Shown here: piece after piece, positions 1 through 13,400 of the stretch | Numbering within the stretch: the first letter of the stretch is position 1 | Layout of the letters: every line of letters begins with the position of its first letter | Assembly (NCBI RefSeq): GCF_036669915.1 | Contig: NC_089312.1 | Span: 632,301-696,300 of the forward strand | From: Pocillopora verrucosa | Taxonomy: Eukaryota; Cnidaria; Anthozoa; Scleractinia; Pocilloporidae | Direction: 5' to 3' | DNA: 64,000 bases | Translations under genes and position numbers: made by a program | Notes under the pieces: generated by a model | The model's database searches: none | Told to the model about the DNA's origin: nothing | What the model saw: only the letters and a program-made list of their open reading frames with translations

Positions 1-344
1 TTTCGCTGACAGGATCGTGAAGAGGCTGTGAGATGTAGAAAGAAAAATAACGTAAGCCCTACGAACCGTAACCCCGAATTGAATACCATTCAGTCTGTTA
101 GTTATCAAAAAAAATATATTCATCAATGACCGCTCAATTCTTAACCATCGATATTTTACTAAGAACCAATAAAGAAGGGGAACAGTAATTATTTAACAAG
201 ACAGGGAATACAGTGATACAGTGCTGTAAAGTACGCAATGTTGAAACTTCAAGCATACTAAGTTAAGCAATGTTGTCAACGTGACATTTGGCACATTCTG
301 CTAGTGCCTTCGTCACAAATCAACTCATCTGGATATCACTCAAT

Positions 345-460
345 CAAGGGGCGAACTCGACTTGATGGGGTCGAACTCGAAAAGTGTGGGGGCGAACACG
401 GCATAAGGTAGGGGCGAACTCGAAGGGGCGAACTCGATAGGGGGCGAACGCGGTGCAATT
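345..460. repeat. Degenerate minisatellite of a GGGGCGAACTCGA-like unit
   Basis: Units resembling GGGGCGAACTCGA recur about six times with short variable spacers, some reading GAACACGG or GAACGCGG. The block is much richer in G and CG than its AT-rich surroundings. No coding or element context is visible. Confidence 0.75.
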
Positions 461-1487
461 CCTTGAATCGAGTCGGTTCCCCTTCGAGATACAAAATGAA
501 TTTCTACCTAAATTTTCATACAGTCCCAGCTAAGATCTGGGAAAGCAAAAACAAGATTAATAATATGGAAATTGTCAGGAACCTAATTCAGCTTATTAGG
601 AATGTTGCAAAGAAATAGGGTTTAAAGACTGTCGCATAACAAGAGGATAAATAAAAAATTTTTGGAGAAGAAAGTGTTAACCGTGACTACTGCCTTTTTT
701 CATAAATTAACAAGCTACGTGCTCTTCGAACAAATTTACTAATTATGTAATTTAGTCCTGCAGACAAAAAGCAGACATTGTTTACAGGTGCAACCACCTT
801 GGAAGAGAAAGATGTGAACTGTAATAAAACTAAAAACAAAGTAGATCTTTCCTTATTGTGAATTCAGCATAGGATTCACCCGTAAGAAGAGATGAGGGAG
901 CGGAAACACAAGAAGGGTAATTTCCTGTACAGAAATCCGCTTTTAGTTTATCTATTTGTAAACATATTAACATTATTTCAATAAACGTAATGGGAGAGTA
1001 AATAATAATTGGAGCATGCTTTCGAAAAGAGCCAGTCACCACGGAGACCAAACACCTGTTTCCACGCCGAATTCATCCACGATAAGAGAAGGCGTCTTTT
1101 TTTAATTTTTATTTTTATTTTTTTTATTTTTATCAAAACTTAAGCTAATAGCTAGTTTCACGCAGCATTGTGATCAGTGTTAGGTGGTTATATCATGAGA
1201 GAGTAGGTTAACGAGTTAACGAATGATTTAGGTAAATTTCCCTTTGATTCCCACATAATTAACTGATATTTTTTCTAATTCACCAGTATTTGTACGGAGA
1301 GAAATTTGAATATAGTTGGCTCCATTATTTTTGTATCCGCGATCTTTGCTTAAGAGTCAGAAAGTCCAATGAAGACATTTTTTGTTGTTTGTTGAATTAG
1401 TAGTTACCGCTTTTTTTTTGAGGAGAGAGCTGACAACTCTGCATGACTCGCTTTGCGCCGGAGAAATTTTTATGCAAATTAGTGGAT

Positions 1488-1582
1488 CAAAAGTAACCCT
1501 CAGGTATACACTGCTCAGGAGGGTATAGAAGAGATTAAAAATAACCCTCAAGTATGCACTACCCAAGAGGGTATGGGAGAGA
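1488..1582. repeat. Two-copy tandem repeat of about 50 bp
   Basis: Two adjacent segments share the pattern AACCCTCA, GTAT, CACT, then GAGGGTAT, with scattered mismatches. Each contains short inverted halves (AACCCTCA... and ...GAGGGTA). Confidence 0.55.
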
Positions 1583-2030
1583 CGCACCCCCAAACTTAGC
1601 AACTTAGTCATGCCAAGTTCCCAAACTGAAAATTACGTGAAAATATTCGGTCATAAGACGTACCAAAAGATTGAGAGTTAAAAAAAGGATTTGATGGAAC
1701 TTAGAACAATTATCGGTAGACAACTGGGATGCGAACTCTTTTGTTAACGTAAATAAAAGTGAAAAAGTCTCACATTTAATGATCTGCGAAAAAATCAAGG
1801 CTAAAAATTTCACACCTGTAATGTGAACCATAAAACGCATACTCGTTTATTTCAGCCTTCCTGTTTAGGAAACATGCTTCTATTTACAAAATTAAATAAT
1901 AAATATTCAATGGTCCGATCTCGTTCTAATAACATCAACCGAATGATTTAAAACTCCGTTGCAAAACTAACTGATATGCTCTCATCGTAAACAGTCAGAG
2001 TTTACCTTCAACTTTTTGTTCAATCGCAAA

Positions 2031-2160
2031 TATGCTAAGCACTCGCCGTCACAAGTATGACCTCAACGTTAAGTTGAACACCGTTGCCGAAGCCAAGGCA
2101 GTCAATGACAATCGTGAAATTGCCCGTGAATACGGCATTTCAGAATCCTGGTGAGAAAAA
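2031..2160 (+). pseudogene. Transposase N-terminal HTH relic (Pogo/Tigger- or Harbinger-like)
   Basis: A plus-strand frame starts ATG and reads MLSTRRHKYDLNVKL, then AREYGISESW, then a stop. This resembles the N-terminal helix-turn-helix of transposase families whose typical form is KYD-x(n)-A-x(2)-FGV-x(4)-W-x(2)-K. The stop directly follows the W of that motif, and the next bases still read weakly like the continuation in other frames. No catalytic DDE region follows, so it is a truncated relic. Family assignment is by motif resemblance only. Confidence 0.5.
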
Positions 2161-2199
2161 GGCGCAACCGGCAACATTTTCTGTTTCCCGGTGAGCTGC

Positions 2200-3715
2200 G
2201 GATGACAACAAATTGTACATCCATCCGAAGGGCCCTCGTCGGATATAATGTTACCGAGCACTTGCTGTTAAGCACGTATGCAAATGTACGTTTGTTTGCT
2301 TTTCAATAGAAGTGTTTTAAAAGCAGTATTCCTTTTAAACTCATAGGAATAAAGGATTGAATTTGACGCAATCTTCGCTACACCTCAGACCAAAAAGCTC
2401 TGCTTTTTCTCCTTTTTCTATCAACAACAAGTGTTCTTTTTTTCCCTTTTTAACTGTAAGTTCTGCTAAAATTGCGATCTTAAGATTTTGTTGCGCAAAA
2501 ATACTTGGCTATAAGACGCACCCCAATTTCAACACTAACTTTACAACTGAAGACAGAATTTTCTTGAAAAAACTGTGCGCCTTACAATCGAGAAACTACG
2601 TAATTGATTTTAGGAGACCGCCCTTTCTCTGGACTCTTGAGTAAAAGATGAGGCATCCCCAGTTTACTTATATGATCATCATCCTTTACTAGGTCCCGAA
2701 TGTCGTTGTCAAGCTCGATCGGCTACTCTTGACCAACACCTTTGCAATTTCCCATGATTATTCGACTAGAGGCATTTCCCGCCTAAAGTGAATGGTCGAG
2801 AGCAATTTGATTTTACTGCATCAACAACAGGAATATATTTTGAGACCTCACGAATCCATCTGCTGGAAATTCTTGCCGTCTAATTAGTCCAACATAGTGA
2901 CCAAATGGACATACATCTCACACATGTTGTTTAATTACCCAGTATTGAACGAACAGCCTTTGTTGGTGCGCCTTAAGTAACCAGGTTTAAGGGTTTAAGT
3001 AACCGCATAGACACCTACCGAATGCAAGCGTTAATGTAATTCTGTAAATTGATGACAGAAATGATAGCCCCTCTGTAGAATGCTTGCTGCGAATTTTTTT
3101 CGGGGCCAAAGCTCCTCATGGCAGCAAGGATGGTACTAGCTACGGCTTCAAAACCTATTGTCACAAATAAATATATCGCCCGCGGAAAGTTTAGGACTGA
3201 TTTTCTTACAGCAAATAACCAGCTGAAAACGCCGTCATTGTCACACAAACTGCTGAGTAGCTTAAAAATTTGCCATTTTTTTTATTTTTTCTCGAATTTT
3301 TTTAGTAGTCCTCGATATTCAGATTGCACTCTTGCAAAAAATCCATCTTGCAAATTGAACGCGATATATGCCCGGCAGCCAAGCTATTTTCATATAATTT
3401 CTATTGAGAAATCCTTTTAAACTGCCTGAGAGTATCAGATGTTGTTTGGAAATTTAAAGCGATTCCGAAACTTTTAAAAAAAATCGTTTTCTATAATGTC
3501 GTATGCTTGTGTTACATGCCAACAAACTCAAATATTGCTTCTTTTTACAAAAACGTTAGTGCATTAAGGTATGTACCTCTCGTCCGGGAAAAAATGGCAA
3601 AGACAATGATTCCAAAGAGATATGTAACTTTCCTCTCCATTCAGCCGCTTTCTTCGCCTGGAAATCTGTATTTTTTAACGACAAGAAGGTTTCTTTGAAA
3701 ATGATAAAATATAAA
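2200..3715. other. Intergenic, nothing recognised
   Basis: Only short overlapping frames on both strands and T/A-rich tracts are seen; none has a recognisable motif or paired splice sites. Confidence 0.4.
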
Positions 3716-3870
3716 GGGGTAAGTTTCTAAAGAAACTGTGGCGCTGCGTCGGTGGGAGAGTATCACAGAGTAGTGCTATCAACTGAGTTTATAACGTAAA
3801 TTGGCCACCGTAAAAAGTTTTAAAGGCTGAAGTTTCGAGCGTTAGCCCTTCGCCAGAGCGATTGGAGGAA
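3716..3870 (-). repeat. Tail segment of the Penelope-like element family
   Basis: This stretch holds the signature GTAAATTGGCCACCGTAAA next to a segment beginning GCTGCGTCGGTGGGAGAG. The same signature recurs at 29235-29400 and, on the opposite strand, at 39485-39600. Here it abuts the GIY-YIG coding remains on their C-terminal side, which suggests it is the 3' tail of that element. Confidence 0.7.
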
Positions 3871-4940
3871 CTATGGGTTGTGTGTCGGTTTATATGCAGA
3901 AAATGAAGCTACGCTATTGGTGGGAATATGGTGACGAGAAAACAAGAATAAATTAGTTGAATGAAAAGCGTTCGTTGATACTGTCGAGTGGAAGATAAAT
4001 TTTTGTTCCAGAGTTTTGTGGCTGTCCAAACTGCCTAGATGTATGGAAAGGCCGCAAACTGCAATATGCTGCTTAGAATGATTAGGGAGATTAAAGTGTT
4101 TAGCGACTGGTTTGAATGCGTCTTTGTCATTTCTTTCTACGTCGCGAAGGTGTTCTCGGAATCGGTCATCTACTCTTTTCTGTTTCATCAATATATAACT
4201 TTTTTGTAATAAGTGCAAGTTATGCAGTAAATGACATTGGTGGAGGTGCACGTAAAGTAATCAGTGATCTTAATGGATCTCTTGGATCCCAATATTTTCT
4301 CTACGTTTTGAATGAAAGGACAAGTTTTGCATCGTGAGCAAGCGTATTTGAAAGTTCCAGGTTGGTCATTGGTTTGAAATGAACTTTTGACCAAAAAAAA
4401 AGGTTGCCTATGTTTTTTTCATGTTTGAATGAAATTTGTGGAGGTTGCGAAAAGGCAGTACCAGTCTCTAAATCGTTGTGGAGTAATTGAAAGTTTTTAA
4501 GAATGATAGATTTAACTGCGTGGTTGCGAGGGTGAAATGTGAGAGTGAATAAATTGCGATAAGTGTTTTCCTTCTTAGCCGTTTGTAGTGCTGACTGTTG
4601 ATCAATTTGTTGGGCACGGTGGTAGCCCACTTGAACGACAGAAACAGGGTAGCCACGTATATCGAAAAACTGGCTCATTGCCTCTGATTTTTCGGGAAAA
4701 TCAGAGTCGTCACTACATAAACGAAGTCTGAGAAACTGTGAAAAAGATATGGAATCCTTGGCTAGTGATGGATGCGACGACGAATACAACAAGTAACTAC
4801 GTGAATCTGTAGGTTTGTAGTAAACACTACTGCATAGACCGTTGCCTTCAGTTGAAATTTTGATATCTAGAAGAGCAAAAGAAGTGTCGGAAATGTAAAA
4901 AGTAGTCAGCTCTACAGTCAGGCACTTGGAGCATTGCAAA
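3871..4940 (-). mobile_element. Degenerate Penelope-like retroelement (RT C-terminus plus GIY-YIG endonuclease)
   Basis: Read on the minus strand, 4940 to about 4300 encodes a region typical of the end of a Penelope-like reverse transcriptase: LLDIKISTEGNG, VYYKPTDSRSYLLYSSSHPS, SQFLRLRLCSDD, then a linker with TFHPRNHAVKSII. It is followed in shifted frames by CTSTNVIYCITCTYYKKVIY and DDRFREHLRDVE, then KPVAKHFNLPNHSKQH, which is the GIY-YIG nuclease domain. At least two frame changes separate the parts, and the N-terminal fingers/palm part of the reverse transcriptase is missing, so this is a dead 5'-truncated copy. A poly-T/poly-A tract at about 4941-4960 lies at its 5' edge. Penelope-like elements are common in cnidarian genomes. 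Confidence 0.85.
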
Positions 4941-6067
4941 GGTTTTTTTTTTTTTTAGCTAAAATGCCCCAAAAGGCATCGCCTCGAAAATTTTCTCACA
5001 CTAACTTTTTTTTCCCTTTTGTTTCTTGTTTTTTTTTTCCGCTTAGATTCTACTTGATGTCATAAAAATTTTTTGCTGCTTACCTTGTACGCAGTGTTTG
5101 CTTCTACACTTCGGCTTTACCAACACAAAACTGAGAAGGATGCAATTGGTAATTAATTTCTCATCCGATATTCTGCGCCATTGACGCATGTATTTTCATT
5201 TTAATTAATGGCGTTATTGTCGGCATTAGAATTATTCAGATAAACAACATTAAACGCCGTGAAAAGTTATTGTTATATTAGTTTTTTTGTCGCATCGAGG
5301 GAAATTTATCGAAAATATACTATTTTCGACTTCTTACATTCTCAGGAAGCAAATAATTTCCTTTAAGATGTATTAATTTATTTACATTTCAAGGTTACTG
5401 TCGACGGTTGCGAAATAGGGTGCCCGTCGAAAAAATTTTTCTGCGCGCGCTACTAAAAAAAAAAATGGAAATATGGAGGCCTGCTCTGGTCAGAATTCTA
5501 GAGATAAAAATGACCCTGAAGACAGTATTTCAAACTGACATATTTCAATTTCAAGTTTTTTACAAACTAATATGATAGCCAATCGATTATATTTACAAAA
5601 ATTGTTTTGATAAAGACTTGAGTTAAGTCTCAATTATTTTTTTTCGGGCTTTACTTAATTATTTTTCATTCACACCGCGAAATATATTTCAGTTAATTAT
5701 GAATTATTTTTTAACTGCTACTTGCACTTAAAGTAACTCTTTGCGTTAGTGCAGATAATTATTTTTCGCAGTATCATCAATTTGTTTTCGTCATGTAGCG
5801 AATGAATTTATGGTCCTACAATGCATTGCGGGATCTCGATTGCGCGGCATGAGCTCGAGTGTTTTCCTGCTTAGTTTTTGGTCTGCACCATATTTGCACG
5901 TATGGCAGTAAATCTTCCACTCGGCACCCAGCGTTCTGGTGAAACCCAAAATGGCCACAGGGGTTAAAATAAATGGAAGCATTTTGCTTAAAGAGAATTG
6001 CCTCTTCAGGAGCTGTTTATGGGTGTTTACTTGTTGAAGATGACCCTTATGAGATGGAAAGTGGTAT

Positions 6068-6290
6068 TCAATCAGTTGGTCAGTCAGAAAAACAGATATC
6101 AATCCGTCTGTCGGTTGTCTGCTCGTTTGCTTACACATTCAGTCAGTCAGTAAGACGCTCAGTGAGTCAGACAGTCAGTCAGTCGTTCTGGAAATTGGTG
6201 ATCTAATTTGATCAGTAATTTCGCTTGTCAGTCAGTTGGTCAGCAGGATCAATAATCAGCAAGTCAGCACGGAAGTCAGTCGGCTAGAGT
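6068..6290. repeat. Imperfect (CAGT)n-rich simple sequence
   Basis: GTCAGTCAGT-type tetranucleotide runs recur with interruptions on the plus strand from about 6075 to 6285. Confidence 0.7.
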
Positions 6291-6368
6291 GACTTTCAGA
6301 AAAAAAGAAACGATCAGTCAATTAAGGTTATGAGAATACAAGAAATGATCAACCACCCAAGAATCTCT

Positions 6369-6455
6369 ACAATTTTAGACAAATTCTCGTTGTGAACACC
6401 TTAGGAAATGTATCGAGAACAGTATGGAGAATATGCATACTGATGCTAGGGTGTA
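6369..6455. repeat. Fragment of MITE family B
   Basis: Shares CACCTTAGGAAATGTA, GAACAGTATGGAGAATATGC and ATACTGAT with copies near 22690-22774, 24168-24358 (inverted) and 11187-11330 (inverted). Confidence 0.65.
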
Positions 6456-6487
6456 AAGTGTTAACTGATCTGCGAAACATGAAAAAT

Positions 6488-6551
6488 CCAGGTGCACTGC
6501 GATCAATCACTGACTTCTCAGGTGCACTGCGTTCAATCACTGACTTCTTAT
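6488..6551. repeat. Two-copy 30-bp tandem repeat
   Basis: AGGTGCACTGCGATCAATCA plus CTGACTTCTC is repeated at once as AGGTGCACTGCGTTCAATCA plus CTGACTTCTT, one substitution in the core. Confidence 0.8.
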
Positions 6552-7449
6552 TTGATCGCCAGGGTCGTTTTCAGTCATTACTTTCAGGACACTCTTAAAC
6601 TGCTTGGGGTACCGATCTGCCTTCTCCAACCTTCGGCACAACTACGTGTGCGCACGAGCAGAATACGATCTTCCGCGAAACACAGCTAGACGGCACTACG
6701 CATGAGGAGACATTAGTGGCAACAAGTCATGGAAGGAAACGAAAAATGCATCCAATATCAATACTGTTTATTTGTGCTCAAGTGGTGTCAGGAGAGAATA
6801 CTATGAAACGGACATAATGGTAATCAGATTTCAGAAAATATATTTCTTTTCCACTAGGCACATGTACACTGTCTCTAATAAGAAATTATGATTCAAAATC
6901 AATAAACAAAGTGCAAGAGGATGGAAGGTTTCCTCTCCCAAGTTAATCCATTGTGCGATTTAAAAGAAAACTGATAAAATAATGAAGTCGGCGCTGCAAG
7001 AGCGCGTGAAATATAGACTAAAATCAACGCCTTCGTGCGTACGTCACTCCAAGAGTCCATGCAGTTAGATTACTTTGACTCTCGCACAGAATTAATTTGG
7101 GAAACTGCTCGTCGTCTCACAAAATACAAGAACCAAACGTCTGTAAAAAACGATTTTAATTTACTCTCTAGGCAGAGTGATGGATACAAGAGAAGAGGTC
7201 TTGATTCTACTTGTTCTCCTTCAACCAGTCCCAGAGTTTCGTTGACTCCTGCGAAAAACAAACATACGAACAAATTATTTATTTGCAAATAAACAGACAT
7301 GGTATTGCGTGCCTTCGCTTTAACCTCGTTGTAGGTACATGATCCACTTTCAACGGATGTATCGAGTAATATAACGCCCTTTTTTTGCACGAGTGTTCTA
7401 CTAGATGGTACTTTTCGTAAGTTGTCTGTGTTTAAACAGGTCTAAACTC

Positions 7450-10400
7450 TTATGGTCTGCTGTTTTCCAGCAGCCACTGAATTCATGTATATTTTGAGGA
7501 CAAAGCCTGCTGTAGCACCAAAAAATATTAAGCCGGGGGGGGGGGGGGGGAAAGGGGGAGGGGAGAATAAAAACCAAAATCAATACATCTTCCCCCCTCT
7601 AAAAAATGACAAACAAACAAAAACAAACGAGTCTTGTTTGTCACAGAAAATCACTGATTAGCATCTAATTTCCACACAGTATATCAAAGGTCATAGAAAC
7701 TCTTTGAGTGTTAAACAAATTCTCATTGTTGGTACACCATAAGTGTGTAGAACTTACAGCCTCATCTGTGATTTTGTATGAGTGCTTCAAATAGTTCTTG
7801 AACTTTTCCACCTTCTTTGGAAGATTTGGCGTCTACAGAAAACAAATCACACCATTAACGTATAATCACGCAATTCAATTCAAAAGACAGTTATGCCAAA
7901 AACAAAACGTCACTTTTCAAAAACACTGTAATGTTATGTAAGGTATTTCACCTTGTAATAAGCAAATGTATGTTGCTAAGGTAGGGAATCCAATAAACAA
8001 TACACAATATTATGTGTATTGCTAGAATTCTGAAACTTATAAACCTCTAAACTTGTGACTTCTCCCATCATATCCATACTGTATCCAGTGAGCAGGGAAT
8101 GGGAATGCTTAAACTTATAGCATCACATAGAAGTTATGATCTTGATCTGACAACAAATTCTTTTAACTAATTTACATGGAAATATGTTAGTGGCTACAGG
8201 GGAGAATTTACAATCAGATCTTGGAAGTTAAAGGGTTAATAAAATAAAATGGTCACTTAACTCATCTCTAACTCATTATCTACTTGCACAAAGTTTTCAA
8301 TACCAAGTTCGGAAATTTATAAAGAAGCTGATTGAGTAACTATCTATCCACTAACTATCTAGAATACAAAAAAGTGTTCTAGAGAAAACTATTTTATTTG
8401 TGTGAAAGACACAATGCACTTCACACTAAAAGACTTGATACACCCCATGATTACAAAACTTCCTTACCTTGAGTAACTTCTCTTTAATTTTGTCCATAGA
8501 TAGCTAAGGAAACGCACATTAGTTTTATAAGAAAGTGATGTTAAGTCACCTTTGAAAATGTCTCATTCCTATCAAAAAATTATCTGATGGACTGGAAAAG
8601 TAATTCTCTCCCAGTTTCAGGCCTTGCCCTACTCTAACATGTCTCTTCTTGAGCTAATTAAATAAAAAGATGAGATTGTGCTCTATGTAATTTTTTTTCT
8701 TTTTTTTTTTGGTGGGGGGGGGGGGGGGGGGGGTCATGGCTACCCTGTAAATTTTTTCCTATATGCAAAAATCAGTAACCAGACACTCTTTGTTTTCAAT
8801 CTTAATGATTTAATGTACGTGTACAACTGTATGTTTGAAGAAGATACCAAAATAAATCAACTGTCTCAATATTCCACTTCGTAATTCCTTCAATTTCTTT
8901 TCAAATACAAATTTTTCCAAAAATTTGGGTTGCCAAACTAGAAGTGTGGCTTATCTTCAAGTGCCCCTTAGATGCAGGTGTTTATGGTAGTTTCTTAAGG
9001 CCTTTATAACAATGGAACATACCACTTCTGGAGTTTTAGCTCCAGCCTTCTTCCCCTGATCTTTTTTCCCATCAGTTTTTGGTGTACTGGGCTATCATTG
9101 AAAGAGGACAGAACAGATTAGCATAGCTGATTAAAGTACCTCCGTGCAGACAGGTAAAGACTTAAAATATTTTATACACCTATAGACTACAGAAATTATA
9201 ACAATGGTTTCAAATGAACACAATTTCGAAGCAAGAGGTTGCAGTTGAACAGCATAATTATGTAAATGAAACCACTCGTAACAAAATCTTTGCAACAGTA
9301 ACACAGGCCATAACTTAATGGTTTTTCAAGAATTTTTCACACTTGCTTAATATGTATTAGTGCTATGCAGTGTGTAATGGTACCATGATATCATGTAGAA
9401 AGGTGATCTAAAAAACATCCACCATGTTCTGGACAGACCAAGAAAGGCCAACTCCTGAAGTTGTAATTTGAACACAAACCTGTTGAGCTGGAATCTTGTT
9501 TTGCTTTTCTGTTTTATCCTTTTTGTCTGCTTTAGCAACTCCCTACAAAGGCAAATACCAATAAATAACATTTTGAACAAAATGAAGGCCTGCATCTCAC
9601 ATGACTATATGTTTGAGATGTGCACAACTAATGTAATTGAAGCTGCTACATCTACTCTCTTATTTAAAAAGAATTATAAAAGAACATTTTGTATATTAAC
9701 TTACATTTGTCATTGGTGGCTTTTTATTTGCTTTCCCTTCCATCTGCAATTGAAACAGTTATCATCAAAAAAGAAAAAGAAACAGTTACTTGTCAGACCA
9801 AGTCAGTAAGACTAAATTTTGGCCAAAACTTCAGACAAACCTGTATGTATGTAGAGTATTTCAATAAATATTTCCATAGGAGGCTACCCCTGGTGTACAA
9901 AATGCCAAACATGAGAACCTGGTTGTAAGCCAGACAGAGGGTGATGGAAGGTCTTACTAGAGGTCGTAGCCTGCAGGTGACTGGCTTTTATTGAGACCAC
10001 TGACAGTTTGCAGATTTGAATTACAAATAACATTTATTGTATGATGGAAAAGGAAAACCTGGAAAGATCCAAGGGGATCAAAAGGGAAAACTCCAACCTT
10101 GTTCTTGCCGCTAAGATGGCAGGCAATTCTAATCTTCGTCATCACTTTCATCCTCATCATCGTTCATCATCATCCTCACCAGATTCATCTTCTTCATCAT
10201 AATCAATCATCATCATCATCATCGTCAATGTCCTCTTTCACTGTCCTCACTCATCCTCCTCACCTTGTGCTCTTCACTGGTTAGCATTCTTTACCTTCTG
10301 GTTTGTTTTTCTGCCAAAATAATTCGTCAATACTTCTTGGGTGTGCTTGGCACAAAATAAATCTGTTCCCAAAGCATTTCTCTTTAGCCTTAGTGTAATA

Positions 10401-13400
10401 GCTCCATCATAATGTGTGTAATTCTTGGTGAGGAGTGAACACCAAAGTCAACAAACTTAAATGGCCATCAAAACTTTGAAAAGTTTACAAGTCAACAGGA
10501 CAAATGGTGTGCACCTTGCGCATCAGTTATCTAATTACAGTCGCACTGACCCATTTTTTCCTTAATACAAAAACAATTGGATTGCTCAAAAACATTTCCT
10601 GTGCTAATGGCACACTTAATTATATGTCTATTATGTCAATTACTAGTATGCATATAGGTCCTATAGCAGCTAACATATGTATATTACTTGTACATTCTTG
10701 GTTTGCTTTCTTATCTAGAATGAAGACACTTAGTTGGCACCAAAATGAATGTTATACCAATCCTTGATTACAACTACCACAAAATTAAGCACAGTCCAGT
10801 CCATATTTCTTACAGTTGTTTTTTTTGGAGTCTCTGCCGGTTTTTTTCTGTTTAGCATCTGCTTCCATTTCCATGGATTCTTCACTTGAGTCCCTTTCCT
10901 CCTCCATCATCATCACTTTCTTCCATGCGCTTCTGATAAACAATGGACAGATAATATTCAGATATGGACCAAAAATTAATGCAGGAAGCATACAACAAAC
11001 TGATAATGAACTTCTCCCCAAATTCTTGCGCATAAAGGAGAACAGTGAGAAGGGAGGATTGCTTACACTTCTCTCTAAATCATTCGAACCCAGACTGCAC
11101 TCTTTGGTGGAGACAAAATTGTAATAGTTAAAGTGTTTTATCCAACAGCTGGACCTTTTGACCTTAATCTTACAGTAAAATCCTAAATATCAGCATGCAT
11201 ATTCTCCATACTGTTCTCTATACATTTCCTAAGGTGCTGACAAGGAGAATGTGTTTAACAATCAAGAAGCTTCTTTACTTGGTGATCATTTTCTTTATCT
11301 TGTAACATTTAATGTGTAATTCTGAGGTGAGTATTTTTAAGGGCAAAATTAAATTCTTGTGTACTCTTAGGGGTTTCAAAAATCATTCAAAACAAGACCT
11401 TTCGGAATCCCCAGTCCAAATATTGGCTAACCGTGACATTTAGATAATGCGCAGAACAAACCAGCTTCAAACTCGAGCAATCTTCGTTGTGGTCCCTTAG
11501 GTGTGTAAGTGGTTCCTCTTCTGACAAAAAAAAAAAATTAATAACTAATAATAATAACAATAAACAGGATAGAAAACTCAAATTATTAATATGTACACAA
11601 AACAGGTTAGGAAAACTTGTTGCACCACAGTTTATTTACTTCGCAGACTCCTTAGCCTCTGATAAAAAAACATACTTCAGAATTCCTCATCCTCATCTAT
11701 GAACAACAACAACAAAAAAATTAAGTTGATACCAACACAAAACTTACAGAAAGTGTCATCGAGGATGACAAAACAACAAGCTAACAAAGGAAAGGGTATG
11801 TGTCTATGAATTAATTTTCTAATTTATGAAAAGTAAAAGAGCATTACTGTTTGGTCTAAGGTTTTTAAAAAAAAACAAATACATTTAACCCGTTCTTAAT
11901 CCAAGATCTCATTATTAATTCTCCTTTCTGTTGGGCCATACAGTTCTCGTTATGTTAGTTTTGGGGAATTTTGGTATTGGATCAACTTATAATCCCCATA
12001 TTTGATTTTTTCTCTATTCTCATCACTAGTCTGCTTGATATTGTATGATATTGTTAAGGAGCAATCATATCTGGTCACTTATGGGAGTTGAAGGGTTTTT
12101 AAAAGGCAAAATACCTTCACCCACTCTCTTCTTCATCGTAGTCCCCTAGAATATAGTTCTGTACAAAAATAACAAGGTAGAAAACAATTTTGAAGGATGA
12201 AATGTACTTCAGGCTTTATCGGAGATGACCACAGCCTTACTTGTTTGGCAGTTTTATATAAGTTTTGAATTAGAAAGAAGGGGTTTCTTGATCTAACTTC
12301 TATTCATCAAAGCAACTTTGATTGAAAAAAAAAAAAAAGAATGGAAATGCAAAATGCAAATTATAGTGTACGTGTCTTAGGACATTGGTAAGATCGTCTT
12401 ACCTTGATATACAGAACCAGTCAAGTGAATTGGTCCTGAGCCTAAAGTAAAAAAAAAACTCTCTTTAGCTAGGAAATGATTAGATTGGTTTTGAAATACC
12501 CTTCCAAATAAAATGTAAAATAAATTGTAGGTTCCGAGTAATAGAAGTTGGATAGACAAATAGAATAATTATCATGCTTAAGTTTTAGTTTAATTTAGAG
12601 TGAGAACAGTTGGTGCTTATCAAGAATTTGAGATACAAATTTGATTAACAATTGCATTGCTAAGTTGAGGTTGGGTACCTGAGACATCCAGGAGCTTCTA
12701 TTATTGGCAGCAGCACTTAGATGGAGACTGCTACCATCACTGGCAAATCCTGGCAAACCAGCTACAAGCCCCACACAGGAAAGGGAAAAAGGCACCATCA
12801 CACTGAATAAACAGGGAAAGAGGAAGGGAAAGGGTGGGAAAAAAACTGCCTGGATGATGAGCTGTCACTCCAAACAATGCAGCACATTCACACTAGATGC
12901 ACATGCAAGAATTCCTCAAACAAGGCGCATGTGGAACTTGATGCATGCATATATAACAAAACTGCAGACTGTAACTGCTGTGATGCTTTGTTGTTAATCT
13001 CCTTAAATCACATTAACAAAATTAAAAAAGGAACTAGTTTTCATCTACATTTAAATGTAGATGAAGTTATTTAAATGTCACCTATGACTTTTGAGAGAAG
13101 TGAAACACATTTATGTTACAGCTCTGGTACATCACGCAGACCAATGTGTATGCACCCAAAAAGCCCTGAAAAGTGCTCTGGACATTTAGATAAAGATTAT
13201 TACTTCTATAAGCTTTAAAACAACTGATGCTGGAAATGCCAGGACTAAGCTTACTCTAAAAATAAAATAAGTAAGAATATAAAATAAACAATAATAATAA
13301 TTAACCAATCTTTCCAAGCCAACTTCTTTGAACTTGAAAGGAAACTGTTATTAATCTTAGGTGTTTAATTTTCAAACTTTGAAGAAACATAAAAAACTTT

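Larger units (their letters stand above)
1..2030. other. Non-coding repeat-poor flank, no gene recognised
   Basis: Apart from the minisatellite near 345-460 and a duplicated segment of about 50 bp near 1490-1580, I see only short chance reading frames and T-rich tracts (for example 1098-1130). No splice-bounded exon resembling a known protein was found. Confidence 0.5.
4941..7440. other. Intergenic, low-complexity and repeat fragments
   Basis: Contains CAGT-rich simple sequence near 6070-6290, a two-copy 30-bp repeat near 6490-6550 and a MITE fragment near 6370-6455. No supported exon is seen. The final exon of the nucleoplasmin gene might lie in the right part of this stretch if the exon proposed at 7450-7476 is wrong. 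Confidence 0.4.

Noticed and set aside
6068-6290. CAGT repeat block as a CRISPR array
   Set aside because: Simple tetranucleotide repeat in a eukaryotic genome, with no spacer-repeat pattern.
10816-11124. Plus-strand frame starting MFFLESLPVFFCLASAS that looks like a signal peptide
   Set aside because: It is the complement of an acidic/Lys-rich nucleoplasmin exon.
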